Assembly (NCBI RefSeq): GCF_001941825.1
Contig: NZ_CP019038.1
Coordinates: 2,480,001 to 2,544,000, forward strand
Direction: 5' to 3'
Source of the DNA: Massilia putida
GTDB lineage: Bacteria; Pseudomonadota; Gammaproteobacteria; Burkholderiales; Burkholderiaceae_D
Length of the DNA: 64,000 bases
Part shown: piece by piece, positions 28,518-37,100 of the stretch
Layout of the letters: the number at the start of each line of letters is the position of its first letter
Numbering within the stretch: the first letter of the stretch is position 1
Position numbers and translations under genes: made by a program
Notes under the pieces: generated by a model
Databases searched by the model: none
Seen by the model: only the letters and a program-made list of their open reading frames with translations
What the model was told of the DNA's origin: nothing

Positions 28518-28964
28518 TTACTGCACCGCCGTCAGCGCCACGTCGAACACGAGCCCCGCATTCGGCGGAATCTTGGTGCCCGAACCGGCCGCGCCGTAGC
28601 CCATGCTGGCCGGAATCAGCAACGTGCGCTTGCCGCCCACCTTCATGCCCAGCACGCCCTGCTCGAAGCCGGCGATGACCTGGCTCTGCCCAAGTGTGAA
28701 CGAGAACGTGCCCGCGTCGAACTGCGTGCCCTTGTGGTCCGCTGCCGTATCGCTGTACAGCCAGCCGGTATAGGTCACGGTCGCGGTCTTGCCGGCCGCG
28801 GCGGCGGTACCGGTGCCGAGGACGACGTCCGTCGCGCTGAACTGCGCCGGATTCGCCACGGCGGCCGTACCGGACGACGACCCGCCGCCGCCACAGCCGG
28901 CAAGACCCAGGACAGCGACAAACACGGCAACGGAAGCGGCGGCGATGGAAGGCTTGAGTTTCAT
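28518..28964 (-). CDS. FKBP-type peptidyl-prolyl isomerase lipoprotein
   Basis: The 148-residue protein opens with a lipoprotein signal whose lipobox is LAGC at about residues 21-24, followed by a Gly/Ser linker. The FKBP domain follows: VTYTGWLYSD, FDAGTFSFTLGQSQVIAGFEQGVLGMKVGGKR and IPASMGYGAAG, which carry the pocket residues. It would speed proline isomerisation of periplasmic or envelope proteins. It is transcribed toward the esterase, with repeat copy B between them. Confidence 0.93.
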   Translation of the reverse strand: MKLKPSIAAASVAVFVAVLGLAGCGGGGSSSGTAAVANPAQFSATDVVLGTGTAAAAGKTATVTYTGWLYSDTAADHKGTQFDAGTFSFTLGQSQVIAGFEQGVLGMKVGGKRTLLIPASMGYGAAGSGTKIPPNAGLVFDVALTAVQ

Positions 28965-29188
28965 TGGATCCCTGTTCTAAGAAAAGTTTTTGTGAAAACG
29001 GGCAACATTATCCCAGGTCCATGTTCGAACTGCCTTTACATTTGTTTTACTTTGTTACAAATTCAAAATTGCTTATGTGAGAAGGCGCTGCCGCAACAAT
29101 TTTCTCGAAAACAAAAAATAATTCGCTAAGGCAATCTCGTCAGGCATACACTGACTCCATCTCTTCGCCGCACGATGAAAGATGTCCC

Positions 29189-29989
29189 ATGATCAGCCTG
29201 ACGAAATTTTTTGAAGACGTAAAACTGCCCACGATTTCCGAAGTCGCCCATGCCCTGATCGCGACCCTCGACGACGAGGACGCGTCCGCCAAAAAGGTGG
29301 CGGCGGTCATCGCGCGCGATCCCGCCCTGACGGCCAAGCTGATGCGCCTGGCGAACAGCGCCCGCTTCGGTTCGCGCCGCAACGTCAGCTCGCTGGACGA
29401 AGCGATCTCGCTCTCCGGCATGGCCCACATCCGCACGCTGGCGCTGGCCGCATCCTTCTCCGATGCCTTCCCATCCCTGCCCGGCCTGGATTCCGACGAG
29501 TTCTGGAAAAGCAGCATGGCGTGCGCCGGCTACGCCAAGTGGCTGGCGGGCGGCGTCGGCATCGACGGCAGCGAGGCCTGGCTGGCCGGCATGATGCTGC
29601 GCCTGGGCGAGCTGCTGATCTACCAGGTCGCGCCGACGACATTCGCCGAGATCGAACAGCTGCCGCACCTGCCGGGCGGCCGCTGGGAGCGCGAGCAGCG
29701 CCTGCTGGGCTTGTCCGAGGGCCACATCACCGCCGAACTGGGCCGCCGCTGGAACTTCCCCGACAAGATCGTGCGCGCGCTGGAAAATTCGTCCGACCCG
29801 ATGGCGGCGCACCCGTTCTGCCAGCTGGGCGGCATCATCCACCTGGCCAGCCTGCTGGCCGACACGCCGAGCGACGATCCCGCCATCCTCGACACGCTGC
29901 CGGCCGAGGTGGTCGACACGCTGCGCCTCTCGCGCGAATGGATGACGGTGCGCTTCCCGGCGCACGACTCGTTCTCCGCCGCGCCCTGA
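29189..29989 (+). CDS. HDOD domain protein
   Basis: A 266-residue HDOD protein. The domain spans about residues 13-210: LPTISEVAHALIATLDDEDASAKKVAAVIARDPALTAKLMRLANSARFG, then ISLSGMAHIRTLALAASF and the helical remainder. HDOD proteins are HD-fold relatives that lack the metal-binding HD pair and act in signalling, often near chemotaxis or c-di-GMP pathways. No extra GGDEF, EAL or response-regulator part is attached here. The gene is preceded by an AT-rich region of about 220 bases. Confidence 0.92.
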   Translation: MISLTKFFEDVKLPTISEVAHALIATLDDEDASAKKVAAVIARDPALTAKLMRLANSARFGSRRNVSSLDEAISLSGMAHIRTLALAASFSDAFPSLPGLDSDEFWKSSMACAGYAKWLAGGVGIDGSEAWLAGMMLRLGELLIYQVAPTTFAEIEQLPHLPGGRWEREQRLLGLSEGHITAELGRRWNFPDKIVRALENSSDPMAAHPFCQLGGIIHLASLLADTPSDDPAILDTLPAEVVDTLRLSREWMTVRFPAHDSFSAAP

Positions 29990-30030
29990 GCGCGTTCGTG
30001 TAGCATGGTCGGCATCGCAAGGAGCCGATC

Positions 30031-30447
30031 ATGCCGCACCAAGTCATCCTCGAATTCAACACGTTCGGACGCGGCAGCCGCGACATCACCGCGGCCGTCG
30101 CCGATGCCGTCGCCCGCTCGGGCATCCGCTGCGGCCTCGCGCACGTGTTCGTCCAGCACACGAGCGCATCCCTCCTGATCACGGAAAACGCCGACCCGGA
30201 CGTGCGCCACGACCTGGAAACCATCATCAGACGCCTCGTACCGGACGGCGACCCGGCCTACCGCCACGACACGGAAGGCCCGGACGACATGGCGGCGCAC
30301 GCGCGCACGATGCTGACCGCCACGTCCGTGACCGTGCCGGTCGGCGACGGACGGCTGTTGCTCGGCACGTGGCAGGGCATTTATTTGTGGGAGCATCGGG
30401 TGGCCGAGCACCGGCGCAATGTCGTCGTCACGGTGCTGGGCGGCTGA
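30031..30447 (+). CDS. YjbQ family protein (secondary thiamine-phosphate synthase type)
   Basis: A 138-residue protein of the UPF0047/YjbQ family. The conserved block HTSASLLITENADPDVRHDLE near residues 44-64 and HARTMLTATSVTVPVGDGRLLLGTWQGIYLWEHR near the end are diagnostic. Members can show weak thiamine-phosphate synthase activity, but the physiological role is unsettled. It is followed after 25 bases by a 64-residue gene with its own GGAGG site. Confidence 0.93.
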   Translation: MPHQVILEFNTFGRGSRDITAAVADAVARSGIRCGLAHVFVQHTSASLLITENADPDVRHDLETIIRRLVPDGDPAYRHDTEGPDDMAAHARTMLTATSVTVPVGDGRLLLGTWQGIYLWEHRVAEHRRNVVVTVLGG

Positions 30448-30472
30448 ACCGCAACCTGAACCGGAGGCATCG

Positions 30473-30667
30473 ATGACCGTAAAAGTCTATCGCTACACAC
30501 AGCACCCGATCGTCAATGACGAGACGTTGTCGCATGGCTACGCGACGATGGCATTCATCGTCCTCAACAAGCTGACCGCCGTACCGGACAGCGAAATGGA
30601 CGTGGATCCGACGCACGTCGACGAGGAAGGGCGCTACCTGGGGCTCAACAGCAGCAGACCCACCTAG
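30473..30667 (+). CDS. Small hypothetical protein (64 aa)
   Basis: A 64-residue protein beginning at an ATG with a GGAGG site eight bases ahead. It has a mixed soluble composition with aromatic residues (KVYRYTQHPIVNDETLSHGY) and an acidic middle (DSEMDVDPTHVDEEG). There is no recognised domain. The strong ribosome site and 25-base spacing after yjbQ favour a real, co-transcribed gene. Confidence 0.6.
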   Translation: MTVKVYRYTQHPIVNDETLSHGYATMAFIVLNKLTAVPDSEMDVDPTHVDEEGRYLGLNSSRPT

Positions 30668-30763
30668 TCTCGTGACATTTCGTGCATTAATCGCGGAATA
30701 TTGTCGCTACAGTATCGGTGCCCACCGCCGACACACCGATATCGATACGACGCTATAGCGAGA

Positions 30764-31360
30764 ATGGCCAATCACCACGATCTGCAAGGAATTGCCGCAT
30801 ACATCATGCCGTCGTTTCCGCCGCGCGTTTCGGATCTCGGATTCCTGTTCGGGACCCGCCACGGCATCCCGGAATTTTGCGAGGCGGCCTACCGGCTCTG
30901 GCAGGACGGCATGTTCAGCCGCCTGCTGGTATCGGGTGGCCCGACCGCCTCCATGGCGCAGGCGGAGGCGGACGTCATCGCCGAACGCCTGGCCGGGCTC
31001 GGGATACCGGAAGCCGCTCTCATACTCGAGACCGCGGCCACGAACACGGGCGAGAACGTAAGGTTCGGCCGGGCCAGGCTCGCGGAGGCCATGGACCTTG
31101 CCGCGATTCGAAGTGTCGTCGTCATCGGCAAAATATGCTCGACACGGCGCTACCTGATGACGATGCAACGGCATTGGCCCGGTCTGAGCTTATCGGTTTG
31201 CCCCGTCAACTATTTCGGTGTTCCGCCCGAGCGCTGGCATGAACACGACGAGTTTCGCGCCCGCGTACTCCGCGAATTCGACAAGATCCCGCGTTATCTC
31301 GCCGCAGGCTTCCTGGAAGAGATCGATCTCATCACAGCGACACCCCGATCGTCAGCGTGA
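30764..31360 (+). CDS. YdcF/SanA-like DUF218 family protein
   Basis: A 198-residue soluble DUF218-type protein. Family hallmarks are LGFLFGTRHGIPEFCEAAYRLW, LLVSGGPTASMAQAEADVIAERLAGLGIPEAALILETAATNTGENVRF and a VVIGKICSTRRYLMTM segment. The Asn-Thr-Glu-Asn cluster corresponds to the conserved ETxSxnTxEN motif of the group. Most relatives with a transmembrane helix act on the envelope; this one lacks it. The chosen ATG at 30764 is preferred over a GTG at 30701. Its end overlaps the convergent dioxygenase gene by 29 bases. Confidence 0.83.
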   Translation: MANHHDLQGIAAYIMPSFPPRVSDLGFLFGTRHGIPEFCEAAYRLWQDGMFSRLLVSGGPTASMAQAEADVIAERLAGLGIPEAALILETAATNTGENVRFGRARLAEAMDLAAIRSVVVIGKICSTRRYLMTMQRHWPGLSLSVCPVNYFGVPPERWHEHDEFRARVLREFDKIPRYLAAGFLEEIDLITATPRSSA

Positions 31361-32192
31361 CGACATAACCATTGACCGGATCCCCGCTGACGGACGCCAT
31401 CTGCAGCGACGTACCGTCGCTGAACACATTGTCGGTCGCATAGCTCATCGACGCCAGGTTGCGCGCACTGGCACCGTAAGCGGTCGTCGCATACGCCTCG
31501 TTCAAGGTCGCCATCGGGAAGGTGAACTGCGACGTCTTGATGCGGTTGGCCGCGCTCGTCGCCTTCGCCAGGCTCGGGTAGACCTCGAAGTGGATATGCG
31601 GCATGCGGCCCGAGTAGCAGCCGGGGAAGATCGTCGTGAACGCGACGGTGCCCGTGCTGTCGGCCTCCTGCACGCCGCGCAGGTAGTTCTCCGTCGTCAG
31701 GCCGCTCGCGTACATCGAATAATTACCGTTGCGGTCGCAGTGCCACAGGTAGACGGCGGCGCCGGCCGCGCTGGCGCAGCTCGCGCCCACGTTCACGACC
31801 TGGAGTTTCAGCGTGGTCGGGATGCCGGCCGCCGTCGCGCCGCCGGGCGACACGCTCGTGCGGATGTCGCTGCGCACGATGCCCGACAGGGTCAGCGCAT
31901 TCGCGACGCCGCTGCCGTTGCTGTTGGTGCCGTCGCCCGGGTACGGGCCACCCGTCTCCTCGGGGATGACGGCGCAGGTGCCCGTCGTGACGGTCGTGGT
32001 GCCCGTGCTGCCCGTGGACGACGACACGGTCGACGCGACCAAGTCGCCAAACGAGCCGCCGCCACCGCCGCAACTCACGAGCGGCACGGCGGCCGCGGAT
32101 GCGAGCAGCCAGCGCAGCGACTGGCGCCGGCTGGACTGGGTGTCGAGCAGGCGGTCGAGGTCGTCGGCAAGGCTGTGATGTGGATGGTCCAT
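31332..32192 (-). CDS. Intradiol ring-cleavage dioxygenase-like lipoprotein
   Basis: The 286-residue protein starts with a twin-arginine-like segment (SRRQSLRWLLASAAAVPLVSC) whose last residue is a lipobox cysteine (C41). A Gly/Ser/Thr-rich linker follows. The rest is an intradiol dioxygenase fold with the four iron ligands visible as Y158 (DRNGNYS), Y193 and H199/H201 (PGCYSGRMPHIHFE). Cytoplasmic homologues open catechol or protocatechuate rings; export of a lipid-anchored version is less usual and would suit work on lignin-like aromatics or quinones. The substrate is unknown. It is convergent with the YdcF-like gene. Confidence 0.87.
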   Translation of the reverse strand: MDHPHHSLADDLDRLLDTQSSRRQSLRWLLASAAAVPLVSCGGGGGSFGDLVASTVSSSTGSTGTTTVTTGTCAVIPEETGGPYPGDGTNSNGSGVANALTLSGIVRSDIRTSVSPGGATAAGIPTTLKLQVVNVGASCASAAGAAVYLWHCDRNGNYSMYASGLTTENYLRGVQEADSTGTVAFTTIFPGCYSGRMPHIHFEVYPSLAKATSAANRIKTSQFTFPMATLNEAYATTAYGASARNLASMSYATDNVFSDGTSLQMASVSGDPVNGYVVTLTIGVSL

Positions 32193-32335
32193 GGATCCCC
32201 CTGGGTTACGAAACGCTGTCTGGCCCGGCTTATCGGTTTGGATGCAGCGTGCCGGGCATGCCGCGCATTGTCGGATGGGGGAACGTTAAGTGCCGTCAAC
32301 CACTGTAAAGCCGCGTAAAGACGCGCTGACCGCCT

Positions 32336-32370
32336 GCATGTCGCGCCGCCTGGGCGCATGTCGCGCCGCC
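32336..32370. repeat. Short tandem direct repeat upstream of the DUF6622-like gene
   Basis: GCATGTCGCGCCGCC occurs at 32336-32350 and again, exactly, at 32356-32370. The region also carries TAAAG/CGCG repeats. It lies in the 261-base gap between the divergent dioxygenase and membrane genes and could hold a binding site, but may be a chance GC-rich duplication. Confidence 0.45.
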
Positions 32371-32453
32371 ATGCTGCACTTCGTCGCATGGGCGCACGGG
32401 CGCACCGGGGCGCTGGCAAAGTAGCGCCACCTTAAACACCGACGGAGCCGACC

Positions 32454-32966
32454 ATGCTGATCCAGATCCTGACCCACACCCCACTCTACGTCTGGGCGAT
32501 CCTTGCCTTCCTCGTCTATCGCGGCACGGTCGCCATGCGCGACCGCGACGTGGAAGTGCGCAAACTGGCCATCATCCCGGCCGTGATGCTGGTCCTGTCG
32601 CTGCAGGATATGCACGCGAAATTCGGCCTCGGCGGCTTGGCGCTGGCCTCGTGGGCGGTCGCGGCGGCCGGCATGGCGCTGCTGGCCGGACTGGCCGGCA
32701 CCTCGCGCCTCGAGGCCAGTCACGTGCCGGGCTGCGTGCGCGTGCGCGGCAGCCGCCTGCCGCTCGTGATGATGATGGCCGTGTTCTTCACGAAGTACGT
32801 GGCGTCCGTGGCGCTGGCCGTCGTACCGCAGTTGCGCCACGACACGCTGGTCGCCTGCGCCGTGTGTGCCCTGTTCGGCGTCTTCAACGGCTGGTTCATC
32901 GGCCGCCTGGTCAGCGATCTGGCGTCGGTCCGCATGCTGCCGGCCCCCGCGACGGTGGCCGCGTAA
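32454..32966 (+). CDS. DUF6622-like integral membrane protein
   Basis: A 170-residue protein with four to five membrane helices. The start LIQILTHTPLYVWAILAFLVYRG and the middle LALASWAVAAAGMALLAGL match the DUF6622 family of small membrane proteins. A ribosome-like CGGAG precedes the ATG at 32454. It is convergent with the DUF2214 gene 14 bases downstream. Function is unknown. Confidence 0.78.
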   Translation: MLIQILTHTPLYVWAILAFLVYRGTVAMRDRDVEVRKLAIIPAVMLVLSLQDMHAKFGLGGLALASWAVAAAGMALLAGLAGTSRLEASHVPGCVRVRGSRLPLVMMMAVFFTKYVASVALAVVPQLRHDTLVACAVCALFGVFNGWFIGRLVSDLASVRMLPAPATVAA

Positions 32967-32979
32967 CGTCAAAGAGGCG

Positions 32980-33435
32980 TCAACCCAGCCCGATCCCGCG
33001 CGCCATCATGGCCGCGAGGATCGGGATCAGTCCGAACACGTGGATCTCCAGCAGCATCAGGCGGCGCAGCGTGCCCACTTCATCCAGCGCGGGGACGAAC
33101 GCGGCATCCGCCTTCGCCCGTTTTTGCCAGGCGAGGATGCGCAGCGTGGGCCGGATCGAGATCAGGCCCACGACAGCGAACGCGCCGACCTTGGCCCAGA
33201 AGACCGGGTTGTGCATGTAGAAGTCGGGGCCCTTCGCGCCGTACTTCACGCGCAGGAAGCCGACGACGAGGATCGCCAGCGCCAGCAGGCCATACGCCGC
33301 ATCGAAGCGTCCCAGCAGGGTCACGGTCCTGGGCGACATCGCGGCGGGCCGCATCAGCGCCAGTTCGGCGGCCAGCACGGCCGCGAGGCCGAACACGATC
33401 AGGTGATGGACGATGGCGAGCACGAGGTCGGTCAT
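32980..33435 (-). CDS. DUF2214 family membrane protein
   Basis: A 151-residue protein with four membrane helices; IVHHLIVFGLAAVLAAELALMR at the start and HVFGLIPILAAMMARGIG at the end match DUF2214. The ATG at 33435 gives the family start MTDLVLAIVHH, and the longer frame upstream is rejected. It diverges from a TetR-family gene at 33510, which probably represses it. Biochemical role is unknown. Confidence 0.85.
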   Translation of the reverse strand: MTDLVLAIVHHLIVFGLAAVLAAELALMRPAAMSPRTVTLLGRFDAAYGLLALAILVVGFLRVKYGAKGPDFYMHNPVFWAKVGAFAVVGLISIRPTLRILAWQKRAKADAAFVPALDEVGTLRRLMLLEIHVFGLIPILAAMMARGIGLG

Positions 33436-33509
33436 GGCGAGGTCGCTGGACAATGATGGGAAGCTCACTGTATCCTGGCATCTTACCAGTGTCAAGATTC
33501 AACCTCGTC

Positions 33510-34103
33510 ATGAACAATTACCACCACGGCGACCTGCGCGCCGCCCTGCTCGACGCGGCGGGAGACATCCTGCAGGAAAAGGGGTTGGAAGGATTCAGCC
33601 TGCGCGAATGCGCGCGGCGGGCCGGGACGTCGCATGCGGCGCCGGCCCATCATTTCGGCGACACGCCGGGGCTGTTGAGCGAGTTCGCCGCGCTCGGCTT
33701 CGAACGGATGGTGGCGCTGATGCGCGCGGCGCGCGCCGCCGCGGGGCCGGATGCCTGGGACCAACTGCGCGCGACGGGCCGCGCCTACATCGACTTCGCA
33801 CTCGCGAACCGCGCCGCGTTCCAGCTGATGTTCCGGACCGACCGGCTCGACGCCGGACACGCGCGGCTGCGCGACGCCAGCGCGGCCGCGTTCGGGGAAC
33901 TGCGCTCGGCGCTGGCTGCGCTGCACGGCGGCGACGTGGAGACACCCCGGCTGATGTTGGCCTGGTCCGCGGTGCACGGTTTTTCCACGCTGCTGCTGGA
34001 ACACGCGACGGACGGCATCCGCCAGGAGACCGATGTTCAGCGGTTCAGCCGCGAGATGGGCGATGCCGTGCTGGCGCTGCTCAAGAACAGTCTGGCGCCC
34101 TGA
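33510..34103 (+). CDS. TetR-family regulator with WHG-type C-terminus
   Basis: A 197-residue TetR protein. Helix-turn-helix residues are in LLDAAGDILQEKGLEGFSLRECARRAGTSHAAPAHHFGD; the C-terminal ligand part has the pattern of the WHG (TetR_C_33) domain (RAYIDFALANRAAFQLMFR, LAWSAVHGFSTLLLE). The start MNNYHHGDLRAALL at 33510 is the family form. It diverges from the DUF2214 gene over 74 bases. Confidence 0.92.
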   Translation: MNNYHHGDLRAALLDAAGDILQEKGLEGFSLRECARRAGTSHAAPAHHFGDTPGLLSEFAALGFERMVALMRAARAAAGPDAWDQLRATGRAYIDFALANRAAFQLMFRTDRLDAGHARLRDASAAAFGELRSALAALHGGDVETPRLMLAWSAVHGFSTLLLEHATDGIRQETDVQRFSREMGDAVLALLKNSLAP

Positions 34104-34124
34104 TCACGGCACGTTTCCACTTTT

Positions 34125-34176
34125 CGGGGTCAGAGCCCGAATGCAGGAAATTGCCAAAAATCGGGCTCTGACCCCG
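34125..34176. repeat. 16-bp inverted repeat between TetR gene and hrpA
   Basis: CGGGGTCAGAGCCCGA at 34125-34140 pairs perfectly with TCGGGCTCTGACCCCG at 34161-34176 across 20 bases. The unit lies between two converging genes, 22 bases after the TetR stop and just before the hrpA stop. GGGGTCAGAGCCC units are common dispersed palindromic repeats in related bacteria; here it could also end both transcripts. Confidence 0.75.
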
Positions 34177-34178
34177 GT

Positions 34179-37100
34179 TCAGCGCAACATCGACTCCCAC
34201 ACTTTTTGCAGGCGCTTCGACGACACCGGCATCGGCGTGCGCAGCTCCTGCGCGAACAGCGACACGCGCAGCTCTTCCAGCATCCAGCGGAACTCGATCA
34301 TGCGCGGGTCGAGGTTTTTCAACGGCTGGTTTTTCACGGTGCGCTGGAACTGCGTGGCCGCCGTCTGCCACTCGGCCATCAGCTGGGCGTCGCGCGCCGG
34401 GTTCGCGCGCAGTTTTTCCAGGCGCACGTTCATCGCCTTCAGGTAGCGCGGGAAGTGCGCCAGCTGGCTGTACTCCGTCTCGGCGATGAAGCGCTTGTGG
34501 ACCAGCCCCTGCAACTGCGCCTGCATGTCGCTCGCGACGGCCGGCGGCAACCCTTGCAGGCGCTTGGGCAGGCCGTGGAACTCGGCGAGGATCTGGCCCG
34601 CGAGGCGCGCCGTCTCGTTGATCAAGAGGCCGATGCGGCCCTTGCCCTCGTCGCGGCGCTTGTTGAACGACGCGGCGTCGTGCGGCAACGGGTCCTGCAG
34701 GCAGGCGATCTCGATGGCCTTGTTGACGATCTGCTCGCGCAGCTCGTCCGGCGTGCCGACCGACATGAACTGCATGCCCATCTGCTGCAGGCCCGGCACG
34801 TTCTTCTCGGCGAATTTCAGCTGGTCCTTGAACTGCAACGCGAACAGGCGGCGCAGGCCGATGCGGTGCGTGCGCGCCGCCACGTTCGGGTCGTCGAACA
34901 CTTCGAGGTCGCAGTGCGTGCCCTTGTCGACGAGCGCGGGGAAGCCGATCAGCGTGATCTTGCCCTGCGTGATCTCCAGCAGTTCCGGCAGCTCGCCGAA
35001 GGTCCAGCCGGTGATGTTCGTGTGCGCGGTCGGCGCGGCCGGCGCAGACGCGGGTGCGGCCTTGCCCTTGGCCGGCGCCGGCGCCGATGCGGCCTGCGCG
35101 GCCAGCGGCTTCGCGGCCGCCTGGCCGGCGGCCGGCGTGGTCTCCGCCATGCGCTGGAAACTCTGGCGCGCCTGGCCGCCCAACTCGGCCTGCAAGGTCG
35201 CCAGGTTGCGTCCCATGTCGAGCTGGCGGCCGTGTTCATCCACGACCTTGAAGTTCATGAAGAGGTGCGCGGGCAGCGTCTCCAGCTTGAAATCGGTGGT
35301 CATCACGCGCACGCCCGTCTGCGCGTGGATGTCCGCGATGAGCGCGTCGATCAGATCGCCGCGGCCGAAGCGCACCGGGTCCTCGTTGCGCTCGAAGAAG
35401 CGCGCGGCGTACTCGGGCAGCGGCACGCAGTGGCGGCGCAGCTTCTGCGGCAGCGATTTCAGCAGCAGCTGCACTTTCTCCTTCAGCATGCCCGGCACGA
35501 GCCAGTCCGCGCGCTCGCGCGGGATCTGGTTCAGCGCGAACAGCGGCACCGTGAGCGTGACGCCGTCGCGCGGGCTGCCCGGCTCGAAGTGGTACGACAG
35601 GCCCATCTCGATGCCGGTGACGTTCATCGTCTTCGGGAACAGCTCCGTCGTGACGCCCGCCGCTTCGTGGCGCATCAGTTCTTCGCGGTTCAGGTACAGC
35701 AGCTTCGGGTTGTCGCGCGACGCGTCCTTGTACCACTTCTCGAAGCCCGCGCCGTTCACGACGTCGCCCGGGATCTCCTTGTCGTAGAACGCGTAGATCA
35801 GCTGGTCGTCCACGAGCACGTCGAGGCGGCGCGACTTGTGCTCGAGGTTTTCGATTTCCTTGATCAGTTTATGGTTGTGCGCGAAGAACTGGGAGCGCGT
35901 CTCGTAGTCGCCGCCGACCAGCGCATCGCGGATGAAGATCTCGCGCGCCTCCGCCGGATTGTGCTGGGCGTAGTTGATGCGCCGCTGGCTGTAGACGACG
36001 ATGCCGTACAGAGTGGCGCGCTCGCTCGCGGTGACCTGCGCCGTGCGTTTTTCCCAGCGCGGCTCGCCCCACGATTTCTTCAACAGATGGCCGCCGATCT
36101 TCTCGACCCATTCCGGCTGGATCTGCGCGATGCAGCGCGCGTACAGGCGCGTCGTCTCGACCAGTTCCGCCGCCATGATCCATTTGCCGGCCTTCTTGCC
36201 GAGCGTCGAGCCGGGCCAGATGTGGAACTTGATGCCGCGCGCGCCGAGGTACGCGCCAGAGTCGTCCTCCATCTTGTAGCCGATGTTGCCCAAAAGGCCA
36301 GTCAGCAGCGCCATGTGCAGCTGCTCGTAGGTCGCGGGCGCGTCGTTCAGGCGCCAGCCCTGCTCCTTGACGATCGTGAGCAGCTGCGAATGCACGTCGC
36401 GCCACTCGCGCAGGCGGACCTGCGACAGGAAATTCTCGCGGCAGTTCTCCTGCAGCTGACGGTTCGTTTTCTTGTGCTCGATGGCCTGCTCGAACCAGCG
36501 CCAGATCTTCAGGAAGCTCAGAAACTCGCTCTTCTCGTCCGCGAACTTCTTGTGCTTCTCGTCGGCCTGCTGCTGGTATTCCATCGGCCGGTCGCGCGGG
36601 TCTTGCACGGACAGCGCGGACGCGATGATCAGCATCTCGGTGAGGCAGACATTGTCGACGGCAGCAAGGATCATGCGGCCCACGCGCGGGTCGAGCGGCA
36701 GCTTGGCCAGCTTGCGGCCCATGCTCGTCAACTCGTTGGCGTCGTCGACGGCGCCCAGTTCCTGCAAGAGTTGATAGCCGTCGGCGATGGCGCGGCCCTG
36801 CGGCGGTTCGACGAACGGGAACGTCTCCACGTCCGTCAGGTGCAGGGACTTCATGCGCAGGATGACGGCCGCCAGCGACGAGCGCAGGATTTCCGGGTCC
36901 GTGAACTTCGGGCGCTGCAGGAAATCGTCTTCCTCGTACAGGCGGATACAGACGCCGTCCGCGACGCGGCCGCAGCGGCCCGCGCGCTGGTTGGCGGCCG
37001 CTTGCGAGATCGGCTCGATCTGCAGCTGCTCCACCTTGTTGCGGTAGCTGTAGCGCTTCACGCGCGCCAGGCCCGCGTCGACGACGTAGCGGATGCCCGG

